A DNA stretch of 5,044 nt from a bacterium (GTDB taxonomy: Bacteria > Patescibacteriota > Microgenomatia > UBA1400 > PJMF01): the NCBI GenBank assembly GCA_900299155.1, contig OMIS01000050.1, forward strand, positions 1 through 5,044, given 5' to 3'. A model generated the notes under the pieces. That model saw nothing but the letters and a program-made list of their open reading frames with translations, was not told where the DNA came from and ran no database searches. Positions 1 to 4,995 of the stretch are shown in pieces. Each line of letters opens with the position of its first letter. The first letter of the stretch is position 1. The position numbers and the translations under genes were made by a program.

Positions 1-807
1 ATAATAACCAAATGCATATGCCATGGCATCTTTTAAAGCCTCGTGATGCTGAGGATCCAATGGACTTTTTGCGTTAATAGTATCTAAAGCAGTAGTAGAT
101 GAACGTATTGGCTCGCTTGTTGTTAAACCAGACTTCAACCAATTAACCATACTCACTGCTGGCAGGTTGCTGCTATTGCTGGTAGGCTCAAATTGATATC
201 CTAACCGCATCGCACATCCTTCAGCAAAATCTCTTGAATATGGATAGCCAGTTTCTGCTCCAAATCCTGCGTGAACTGTTTCATGTGCAGCAGCACTGAT
301 GCAGTTAGGATCACTACATTCAATAATCATCTCTGGGTGACCATCCATAATGGCACAGGATCGGATTAATTTACTATGTTTTCTTGAACCTACTAATACG
401 ATAGAAACCTGCTGGCTATTCTTCGTCTCACGCAAGAATCTCCAAGTATGCATAACTTTATCAATGATTTTTTGTGCAGTTTCAGATGGCACCTGACTGT
501 CAATATAGAAATTTAAGATGTCCGTGCTGGACCGAGTGTCATAAGAAGTAGAAGGTTGTATCAACAATTCTGTTTGAAGTTTGAAAACTTTACCATTCAA
601 TATTTCTGGTAAATTTTGTGTAGATGAAGACAATCGTTGAAGAATATTCAGCAGCACAGAAGAGGTTTCTACTGAAAAAGTAGCTTCAATCTTAGGAGTA
701 AATAGTTTATGAATGGCTATTCTCATCTTTTTGAAAAGCCCTTTGTCGGGTTCAAGAGAATTAACAGAGGCTTCACTAGTGGGAGAAAAACCTACTTCAT
801 GTGTCAT
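1..807 (-). CDS. Partial gene: unassigned protein with HExxH zinc-metallopeptidase signature (C-terminus off the left edge)
   Basis: The minus-strand frame is open from ATG at 807 to the window edge (269 codons, no stop). The signature is HETVH at residues 175-179, followed 17 residues later by Glu196 in FAEGCA. This matches the gluzincin pattern HExxH...EGxA, in which two His and a Glu bind zinc and Glu176 would be catalytic. The first ~30 residues are polar and basic (LFKKMRIAIHKLF), with no signal peptide or membrane segment, so a cytoplasmic protein is likely unless the missing C-terminus says otherwise. Residues 30-165 show no motif I recognise. The start is firm: an in-frame TGA lies a few codons upstream, ATG 807 is the first start after it, and an extended -10 sits six bases before it; Met28 is a weaker alternative. 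No substrate can be named. The HExxH reading is fairly secure, but proteolytic activity is inference and the domain may serve a toxin or host-interaction role. Confidence 0.72.
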   Translation of the reverse strand, partial: MTHEVGFSPTSEASVNSLEPDKGLFKKMRIAIHKLFTPKIEATFSVETSSVLLNILQRLSSSTQNLPEILNGKVFKLQTELLIQPSTSYDTRSSTDILNFYIDSQVPSETAQKIIDKVMHTWRFLRETKNSQQVSIVLVGSRKHSKLIRSCAIMDGHPEMIIECSDPNCISAAAHETVHAGFGAETGYPYSRDFAEGCAMRLGYQFEPTSNSSNLPAVSMVNWLKSGLTTSEPIRSSTTALDTINAKSPLDPQHHEALKDAMAYAFGYY

Positions 808-813
808 ATTTTT

Positions 814-822
814 AGTATATCA
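814..822 (-). promoter_or_regulatory. Extended -10 promoter giving a leaderless transcript for the HExxH gene
   Basis: On the minus strand this reads TGATATACT, i.e. TGn followed by TATACT (5/6 match to TATAAT). Six bases separate the hexamer from ATG 807, so transcription would begin at or within a base or two of the start codon. No good -35 is present at 16-18 bp spacing; the position is occupied by the CTAG-centred near-palindrome instead. There is no Shine-Dalgarno sequence. The leaderless reading is inferred from spacing. Confidence 0.55.
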
Positions 823-835
823 GCCAAGAAGCGTT

Positions 836-851
836 AATACGCTAGTGTATT
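836..851. promoter_or_regulatory. CTAG-centred near-palindrome, operator-like, over the -35 region of the HExxH gene
   Basis: AATACGCTAGTGTATT equals its own reverse complement at 14 of 16 positions; the only broken pair is G/T next to the central CTAG. Its centre lies about 36 bp upstream of the inferred transcription start of the leftward gene, where a repressor or a class II activator could act. A related element with the same core ACGCTAGTGT occurs at 4979-4992 beside another promoter, with compensating arm changes. It could also serve the rightward gene at 953, whose promoter is not evident. The regulator is unknown. Confidence 0.4.
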
Positions 852-938
852 TGCATTTGAAAAACCGAAACGCACAATTGACCCGTTCATTACTCTGATT
901 GTGTTGGGTGTACATCTTTAGCAGATTCTGACGTATCT

Positions 939-944
939 AGAGGA
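939..944 (+). promoter_or_regulatory. Ribosome binding site supporting the TTG start at 953
   Basis: AGAGGA lies eight bases before TTG 953, a normal Shine-Dalgarno spacing. The alternative ATG at 1007 has only AT-rich sequence before it and no purine-rich site. This site is the main reason for choosing the non-AUG start. Confidence 0.5.
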
Positions 945-952
945 TTCTCAGC

Positions 953-1558
953 TTGAAAAAGATTTTCTGTTGGGATACAACTAACGGCATTGTAGAAAAT
1001 AATGTCATGCCAAACTCCACAATCATCTCCAGTTATGATGCGCTGCCTACTTTAGTTAAAAAATATCGTGCTGGTGGCAAGAAAATTGTGTTGACACAAG
1101 GTACTTTTGATTTAGTTCACATTGGGCATGCGCGATACTTAGCTCAGGCCAAATCGTACGGAGATGTTCTCTTTGTGGGAGTGGATAGCGATGAAAAAGT
1201 GCGCAAACGAAAAGGCCCTGATCGTCCTGTAGTGCCAGAAGATGAGCGATGTGAAATGCTCACCTATTTTACTTCTGTAGATCATGTTGTTTTGAAACCC
1301 AACTTGAGTGAAAAGTGGAAACTGATGAAGCTGATTCAGCCCGATGTTTTGATTGCTACACAAGAAACATACAGTGATACAGAGATTAAAGAACTGGAAA
1401 AAATTTGTGGCAAAGTGATTGTACTTGAGCCGATGGCCACCACTTCCACTAGTGCTAAGATCCGTCGCGTGCAGATTGGTGCAGCCAAGGAAATGAGCAA
1501 GACCTTGTCTACTCGCTTGATTAAAGCCATTGAAGATGCACTGGAAGAGTTGAAGTAA
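953..1558 (+). CDS. RfaE2-like cytidylyltransferase/adenylyltransferase family protein
   Basis: A 201-residue single-domain member of the HxGH nucleotidyltransferase superfamily, closest to the RfaE2 (HldE C-terminal) group, which joins a sugar phosphate or similar substrate to a nucleotide with release of pyrophosphate. The nucleotide-binding HIGH is at residues 56-59 in TFDLVHIGHARYL. The family's KGPxRPVxPxxxR stretch is present as KGPDRPVVPEDER (about 82-94), and the second triphosphate-binding motif is TSTSAKIRR (164-172). An IQPDVLI stretch matches the usual IxPDVLVKGGDY, but the KGGD part is replaced by ATQE, so the acceptor may not be heptose phosphate. No kinase half (RfaE1) or other heptose gene is nearby. 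The start is TTG 953 with AGAGGA upstream; the domain would still be complete from ATG 1007. The gene is cytoplasmic and monocistronic here, and ends 13 nt before the convergent stop at 1572. The family is sure; the substrate is unknown. Confidence 0.85.
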   Translation: MKKIFCWDTTNGIVENNVMPNSTIISSYDALPTLVKKYRAGGKKIVLTQGTFDLVHIGHARYLAQAKSYGDVLFVGVDSDEKVRKRKGPDRPVVPEDERCEMLTYFTSVDHVVLKPNLSEKWKLMKLIQPDVLIATQETYSDTEIKELEKICGKVIVLEPMATTSTSAKIRRVQIGAAKEMSKTLSTRLIKAIEDALEELK

Positions 1559-1571
1559 TACTGCAAAACTA

Positions 1572-2360
1572 CTATCTGATTGCTTCTCTAAAAACTTGCA
1601 GGACAGCACGCAAAAAGACTGGATCTGTTTCACTATCTGTACTGTCCGCTTCCAAGTGGCCCTGAAATGCCAACCAGAACGCTTTATCAGGATGAACAAT
1701 CACTTCAACCACTCTTTTTTCAGAACGACCTACCACTACTAAATCGTGCAGCGTCTCTTCCCGCACCGCTTGATGATGCATTGACTTAATATATACCTCA
1801 ACCGTCTGAGAAGACGGAAAATCTTCAGGCAAATATCTTGCTAGTATTTTTTCAAGTAATTGATTTCCCCGTTCCAAGATAACTTTTTGCTGTGCTTCTG
1901 GCGCATATAAATCTGCATATACTCCGCCAACTTTGCCATGCACTTCACCTGATATAACATCTGGCAAATGTTGCGTCAATTTGGCGCCATCTTCAACTGC
2001 CATCAGTTGTAACCCTCGGCAGAATGCTAAAACGGGCAAATTAAATTCATCGGCCCAACGCAATAATTTAAGCTCTAAGTTGTCCCTTGCAATATCTGAT
2101 CTATCATTTTTTGGATGAGCATTTTCTCCATAGAGTACAGACTGAACGTCAGGACCGCCAGGGATACCAATCGCACTCGCCAATTTTAAATACTGCATGA
2201 GCAAACTATCAGACATTCCCCCGTGAACGACTACATGCAATAATCCGGTTTCTTCCAAACATTTCAAAACAGTATTTCGTACCATCAGCAAGCCACGATC
2301 TTCAGGTGTGTTTGTGGATACGAGTACAATTTTGGACTGTGATTCTTTGCTTGGATGCAT
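1572..2360 (-). CDS. Class I glutamine amidotransferase-like protein, peptidase C26 (gamma-glutamyl hydrolase/PuuD-like)
   Basis: A 262-residue cytoplasmic protein with the class I glutamine amidotransferase fold. The nucleophile elbow is FCRGLQ with Cys114, and PGGPDV at 67-72 supplies the oxyanion-hole region. The His-Glu pair is in QGHLEAD (His235, Glu237), where most relatives have QFHPE. SMHHQAV (193-199) is the typical C26 segment before it. PuuD-type enzymes cleave gamma-glutamyl amide bonds, for example gamma-glutamyl-GABA, and relatives act on folate polyglutamate or peptidoglycan-derived substrates. No polyamine or putrescine genes are near, so PuuD itself is unlikely to be the role. 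Having ThyA and a dCMP deaminase nearby makes a folate-polyglutamate hydrolase a tempting idea, but nothing in the protein shows it. The start ATG 2360 follows a perfect TATAAT by 11 bases, so the leader is only a few bases. Length fits the family and the triad is intact. The family is confident; the substrate is unknown. Confidence 0.85.
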   Translation of the reverse strand: MHPSKESQSKIVLVSTNTPEDRGLLMVRNTVLKCLEETGLLHVVVHGGMSDSLLMQYLKLASAIGIPGGPDVQSVLYGENAHPKNDRSDIARDNLELKLLRWADEFNLPVLAFCRGLQLMAVEDGAKLTQHLPDVISGEVHGKVGGVYADLYAPEAQQKVILERGNQLLEKILARYLPEDFPSSQTVEVYIKSMHHQAVREETLHDLVVVGRSEKRVVEVIVHPDKAFWLAFQGHLEADSTDSETDPVFLRAVLQVFREAIR

Positions 2361-2371
2361 ACCAGAAACCG

Positions 2372-2377
2372 ATTATA
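2372..2377 (-). promoter_or_regulatory. -10 box of the C26 gene, in a divergent promoter region
   Basis: The minus strand reads TATAAT, a perfect consensus, with 11 bases to ATG 2360. The transcript would carry a leader of about four or five bases without a Shine-Dalgarno site. No consensus -35 is seen at 16-18 bp (only AT-rich sequence). The hexamer lies 36 bp from the oppositely facing -10 of the deaminase gene, so the two promoters' polymerase footprints overlap and the genes may compete or be co-regulated. Confidence 0.5.
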
Positions 2378-2410
2378 GTTTAGAAGGTTTTAATTTTATA
2401 TGACTAAGTG

Positions 2411-2419
2411 TGCTATAGT
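2411..2419 (+). promoter_or_regulatory. Extended -10 promoter of the dCMP deaminase gene, near-leaderless
   Basis: The sequence TGCTATAGT is TGn plus TATAGT (5/6 match). Eight bases separate it from ATG 2428, placing the expected transcription start within about two bases of the start codon. No -35 resembling TTGACA is present; the extended TG probably compensates. No ribosome binding site is visible, consistent with leaderless translation. Confidence 0.55.
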
Positions 2420-2427
2420 TAAAAATT

Positions 2428-3312
2428 ATGATTTCTGTTCTTGCCTATATTCCCGTCGTGCATACTGGATATCTTGAATTTTTCAATGAATATTTGGCAG
2501 CAGATAACTCACAGCAGCACAAAAAAATTTTATATTTGATTCCTCCTGAGCTAGGCAAAGAATTTGGCCCAACGCATAAGGACCTCCACGGCCTGGATGT
2601 AGAAGTGATAAAAAAATTTATTGAAACACTGCAGATTTTTGATCAAGTAGAAATTGTGAACTTTGAAAATGCAGCTCAGCTCAATTCTTCAGAGAACACA
2701 CTCTACATCCCCAGTGAAGTGATTTCCAAACAATTTGTCCAAAAATACCTTCCTCAATGCAAAGTCACAGCCAGCGGTATTTTTCTGCGCTGGGACAAAG
2801 AAAATGCGCTTCAAAACAGTGAGCCACAAACAGCTGAACCTATGCAGAAAAGTGAGTTGCTCGCTCAAATCCCTGAAAATGTTGGAGAGTTTTTGAAGAC
2901 TGCGCACGCTGAAGGCTCACAATCTTCAGACTGGTGGCGACAAGTAGGCGCAGTGGCGGTGCGAGGTCTACCAGACGGCAAAACTACTATCATCGCGCAA
3001 GCCCACAATACCCACCTCCCCAGCGAGCAACAACCATATGTAGAAGGTGATGGTCGAGCTCAGTTTCATAAAGGAATGGAAATTGATAAGACCACTGCCA
3101 TTCATGCAGAAGCAAAGCTAATTGCAGAGGCTGCAAAAACTGGGATTTCGCTCTTGGGAGCAGATCTCTACGTCACAGACTTCCCTTGCCCGACATGTGC
3201 CAAATTGATAGCTACTGCGGGCTTCACACGAGTTTTCTATGAAAAAGGCTATGCAGTTTTTGATGGTGAGCGCGTACTGAAAGCTGCCGGGGTGATGATT
3301 TGCAAGATTTGA
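2428..3312 (+). CDS. dCMP/cytidine-deaminase family protein with an extra N-terminal nucleotidyltransferase-like domain
   Basis: The C-terminal part (about residues 150-294) is a zinc-dependent deaminase of the dCMP deaminase type, converting dCMP to dUMP. The zinc and catalytic motif HAE is at 226-228 (His226, Glu228), and PCPTC carries the other zinc ligands Cys254 and Cys257. WWRQVGAVAVRG (169-180) is the usual first strand. Plain dCMP deaminases are roughly 150-190 residues; this one has 294. The extra N-terminal part (1-122) begins with a beta strand and PVVHTGYLEFF, which resembles an HxGH motif with the last His replaced by Tyr15. It ends with SGIFLRW (116-122), resembling the ISSTxxR motif. 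It may therefore be a degenerate HUP-fold domain, joined by an acidic, Gln-rich linker (125-145). ATG 2428 is fixed by the promoter eight bases upstream. A terminator follows the stop directly. With thyA nearby, the product dUMP would feed dTMP synthesis. The deaminase assignment is strong, its exact substrate (dCMP) is likely, and the N-domain reading is tentative. Confidence 0.87.
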   Translation: MISVLAYIPVVHTGYLEFFNEYLAADNSQQHKKILYLIPPELGKEFGPTHKDLHGLDVEVIKKFIETLQIFDQVEIVNFENAAQLNSSENTLYIPSEVISKQFVQKYLPQCKVTASGIFLRWDKENALQNSEPQTAEPMQKSELLAQIPENVGEFLKTAHAEGSQSSDWWRQVGAVAVRGLPDGKTTIIAQAHNTHLPSEQQPYVEGDGRAQFHKGMEIDKTTAIHAEAKLIAEAAKTGISLLGADLYVTDFPCPTCAKLIATAGFTRVFYEKGYAVFDGERVLKAAGVMICKI

Positions 3313-3343
3313 GCGTACTACAAATCCTGTACGCTATTTTTTC
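3312..3343 (+). terminator. Rho-independent terminator after the dCMP deaminase gene, overlapping the HIT gene's stop
   Basis: A 7-bp stem AGCGTAC (3312-3318) and GTACGCT (3329-3335) with a 10-base loop is followed by ATTTTTT. It begins at the last base of the deaminase stop TGA. The downstream arm contains the first two bases of the convergent HIT gene's stop codon (3334-3336). In the reverse direction the hairpin is followed by TCAAATC rather than a T-tract, so it should act mainly on rightward transcription. Confidence 0.75.
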
Positions 3344-3795
3344 TGTTTCCCAATCTTAATCCGCACCGGCTCGTACCCATCTGCTTCAATGTCTGCCACC
3401 AAAAACTGAGCATGTAAGTGCGCCACTGTACCCGCCGAGTAATCTGTGTCCCCAAAACGCATAGCTATCCCGCCGCCTGGCACGTCATACTCTGCTGCCG
3501 CCCACTGCGCGAGCTCAATTAATTCTCTCCCCGCTTCAGGATTCATTTCTGGCAAGTGCGTCACATGTTCTTTGTAAATAAATAACAAATGCAGTTTGGT
3601 AAATTTGTACGGCCACTGATTATGAGTAACGAGCCAAAACTTGCCTTCGCGTAAAATGGGTTGCTTATGATATTTCTCTAGATTTTCTCGACAAAATGGG
3701 CAATGATCTGCTGCAATAATTTGCTGCATCACTTGGCGCTGCTCATCAAAGCGCGCATTTTCAAGATCTACATGTTGATTTTTGGTATCAGACAT
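3334..3795 (-). CDS. HIT-family protein with HxHxQ active-site variant
   Basis: A 153-residue cytoplasmic protein of the histidine-triad superfamily. CPFC (32-35) near the N-terminus is a zinc-knuckle half seen in many HIT and GalT-like proteins. HLLFIYKEHVTHLPEM (69-84) is the central strand and helix, and HLHAQF (126-131) is the active-site strand, with His126 and His128. Classical HIT hydrolases have HxHxH; here the last position is Gln130, as in GalT and Ap4A phosphorylase (HPHxQ). That hints at nucleotidyl transfer or phosphorolysis rather than simple hydrolysis, or at altered kinetics. It is second in a minus-strand pair after thyA (39-nt gap), with its own Shine-Dalgarno site, so co-expression is likely. 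A house-cleaning role on nucleotide derivatives is plausible but not shown. Length is normal for the family. The family call is secure and the substrate unknown. Confidence 0.85.
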   Translation of the reverse strand: MSDTKNQHVDLENARFDEQRQVMQQIIAADHCPFCRENLEKYHKQPILREGKFWLVTHNQWPYKFTKLHLLFIYKEHVTHLPEMNPEAGRELIELAQWAAAEYDVPGGGIAMRFGDTDYSAGTVAHLHAQFLVADIEADGYEPVRIKIGKQKK

Positions 3796-3801
3796 AGTTT
3801 T

Positions 3802-3806
3802 TCACC
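3802..3806 (-). promoter_or_regulatory. Shine-Dalgarno site of the HIT gene
   Basis: GGTGA on the minus strand lies six bases before ATG 3795. It supports this start and translation inside a thyA-HIT transcript. It contrasts with thyA and the other first genes, which have no ribosome binding site. Confidence 0.6.
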
Positions 3807-3834
3807 AGAAAAGCTGTGATATTTATAACCATAA

Positions 3835-4758
3835 CTATATCGCCACCGGGATATTTTTTATGCCAGGATGTGGATTGTAGTCCGTCAATTCAAAATCGGT
3901 ATGACGGAATGCAAATAAATCTGTTTTATCGGTATTTAATTTGACAGTCGGGAAGGCACGCGGTTCGCGCTCAAGCATTGTTTTAACCGCATCAATTTGA
4001 TCGACATAAATATGTGCATCAGAAATGGTGTGGACATACTCATATGGTTCGAGTCCCGTGGCTTGGGCGATCATCAACAAAAGCGCACTATACTGAATCA
4101 TATTCGCTGGCACGCCCACGGGCACATCACCAGATCGTTGCATCATGTGGAGCGTCAATTTATTCCCTACCACCCGCAAATGCACCCACCCATGACATGG
4201 ACACACAACCACTTTTTGCGTCCTGCCCTGCACGCGCGCGGTGTACTGTGGCACCCACGGAGTGATAAAGTGCGTACGCAGTTGTGGCTCTTCTTTAATT
4301 TGCTGAATTATCGTGCCAAATTGGTTGTAGTTTTCTCCCTCACTAGTTGGAAAGTCGTGAAATGCTGCGCCATATGAACCGGGGCCTAGGTCGCCCGTTT
4401 CTAAACCACGCTTTTTACATTTTGCTTCAGTCCCCCATGGTTCCCACCAATAGCACCCAAACTCTTCCAGTTGTTTGAGTGTGCGCGCACCATTGATAAA
4501 TCCAATAATTTCCGCAATCGCTTGACGCCAAATGGTCACTTTCAAACGGTCATTTTCTTTGGGTGCTAAGTTGCGCTCGGTCAGCATCGGGAAACCATTT
4601 TCCAGTTTGAAGTGCATTGAGCCTGGTCCAATATACATCAAGGCATCAACACCTTGTTGTGACGGGACACGAACACCTTCATCAAGAATTTTTCTCAATA
4701 CATCGCGGTATTGAACATCAGGAGTACGTTCTGAGTATGGCTTGTAGTTTGGCTGCAT
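3835..4758 (-). CDS. thyA: Thymidylate synthase (ThyA type), divergent
   Basis: This is the folate-dependent thymidylate synthase, which methylates dUMP to dTMP with methylene-tetrahydrofolate. Its 307 residues are longer than the 264 of the E. coli enzyme. Landmarks in order: GFPMLTER (55-62), E83 in the AEIIGF helix, GDLGPGSYGAAF (122-133), catalytic Cys188 in CPCHGW, QRSGD (207-211), Asn219 in PANMIQY, SDAHIY (246-251), and the C-terminus YNPHPGIKNIPVAI, which matches E. coli closely. Asn219 is at the position that selects dUMP over dCMP, so a dCMP hydroxymethylase is unlikely. Two phosphate-binding arginines are changed by my alignment: E. coli R21 is Gln34 and R127 is Thr162, while R126 and R166 are kept (Arg161, Arg208). 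Insertions lie around 64-73 and 111-121. The start ATG 4758 follows a -35/extended -10 promoter by six bases. It leads a pair with the HIT gene, and a dCMP deaminase lies just beyond. The family is certain; activity with altered arginines is assumed. Confidence 0.95.
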   Translation of the reverse strand: MQPNYKPYSERTPDVQYRDVLRKILDEGVRVPSQQGVDALMYIGPGSMHFKLENGFPMLTERNLAPKENDRLKVTIWRQAIAEIIGFINGARTLKQLEEFGCYWWEPWGTEAKCKKRGLETGDLGPGSYGAAFHDFPTSEGENYNQFGTIIQQIKEEPQLRTHFITPWVPQYTARVQGRTQKVVVCPCHGWVHLRVVGNKLTLHMMQRSGDVPVGVPANMIQYSALLLMIAQATGLEPYEYVHTISDAHIYVDQIDAVKTMLEREPRAFPTVKLNTDKTDLFAFRHTDFELTDYNPHPGIKNIPVAI

Positions 4759-4764
4759 GGCCAG

Positions 4765-4793
4765 AGTGTAGCAAGGCCAGAAAACAAAATCAA
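4765..4793 (-). promoter_or_regulatory. thyA promoter (-35 TTGATT, extended -10 TGCTACACT), leaderless
   Basis: On the minus strand TTGATT (4788-4793) is followed by a 17-bp spacer and TACACT (4765-4770), with TG at -15/-14 making an extended -10. Six bases separate it from ATG 4758, the same distance as for the HExxH gene, so the mRNA should start at or next to the AUG. The -35 begins right after the stop codon of the small ORF 4794-4940. This is the most complete promoter in the window. Confidence 0.65.
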
Positions 4794-4940
4794 TTACATG
4801 AAACGCTCTTCAATATCAATGAGCGAAGTGCCCACGGTGCGCACTCCCAAAAATGCAAGTACAGCCACAATGCTGGCAGTTCTGTCCCACCCTGCTTTTT
4901 GAGTTTCATGAAAGATAGTGACTAGCAAAAGTATGGACAT
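4794..4940 (-). CDS. Possible small membrane-like protein, 48 residues
   Basis: A minus-strand ORF from ATG 4940 to TAA 4794-4796 encodes 48 residues and fills most of the gap upstream of thyA. It starts MSILLLVTIF, then a charged stretch HETQKAGWDR (11-20), then a hydrophobic run of about 20 residues ending near LGVRTVGTSL (31-40), and an acidic tail IDIEERFM. This looks like one or two membrane-associated segments with a charged loop, though the run contains an Arg. No family is recognised. The start has no Shine-Dalgarno site; an AT-rich hexamer TTATAT lies six bases before it, echoing the leaderless layout of neighbours but with a weak match. It stops one base before the thyA -35, so the ORF and promoter are neatly adjacent. 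It may be chance; an overlapping plus-strand frame is also open but has no protein-like character. Confidence 0.35.
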   Translation of the reverse strand: MSILLLVTIFHETQKAGWDRTASIVAVLAFLGVRTVGTSLIDIEERFM

Positions 4941-4973
4941 ACAGTCATATAAAAATCTAGGGTCTTGTGACGT

Positions 4974-4995
4974 TTAGCACACGCTAGTGTGTTAA
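4974..4995. repeat. Inverted repeat (operator-like) over the rightward promoter; second copy of the CTAG element
   Basis: Arms TTAGCACAC (4974-4982) and GTGTGTTAA (4987-4995) match at 8 of 9 positions around GCTA. Inside it, ACACGCTAGTGTGT (4979-4992) is also a CTAG-centred near-palindrome (12 of 14), sharing ACGCTAGTGT with the element at 836-851. The right arm runs into the TAATAT hexamer of a possible rightward promoter, so a bound protein would block polymerase. No T-tract follows, so it is not a terminator. Confidence 0.45.

Noticed and set aside
878..883. TTGACC as the -35 of the gene at 953
   Set aside because: No acceptable -10 hexamer lies 16-18 bp downstream (around 900-907), so the promoter of that gene stays unassigned.
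713..898. 61-residue plus-strand ORF
   Set aside because: It lies mostly antisense to the HExxH gene and its promoter, has no ribosome binding site and shows no domain character.
1561..1601. CTGCAA...TTGCAG inverted repeat as a terminator between the convergent genes
   Set aside because: The loop would be about 29 bases, the stem only 6 bp, and no T-tract follows; the second arm is inside the C26 coding region.
1139..1699. 186-residue minus-strand ORF
   Set aside because: It is antisense to the RfaE2-like gene, which has clear family motifs, and overlaps the end of the C26 gene in another frame; its composition is not protein-like.
3310..3312. UGA read as an amino acid (code 25 lineages)
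   Set aside because: The TGA is at the natural end of the deaminase domain and is immediately followed by a terminator hairpin, so it acts as a stop.
3997..4377. Plus-strand ORFs of 126 and 83 residues
   Set aside because: Both lie entirely antisense to the conserved core of thyA and are rich in His/Arg/Trp, as expected for shadow frames.
3835..4758. dCMP hydroxymethylase instead of thymidylate synthase
   Set aside because: The position that discriminates dUMP from dCMP is Asn (Asn219), as in thymidylate synthase, and no phage genes are nearby.
4617..4925. 102-residue plus-strand ORF crossing the thyA start
   Set aside because: Half is antisense to thyA, the rest has no domain or hydrophobic pattern, and no promoter or ribosome binding site precedes it.
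4974..4995. Inverted repeat as a CIRCE (HrcA) site
   Set aside because: The left arm begins TTAGCAC as in CIRCE, but the spacer is 4 instead of 9 and the right arm is GTGTGTTAA rather than GAGTGCTAA; no chaperone gene is visible.
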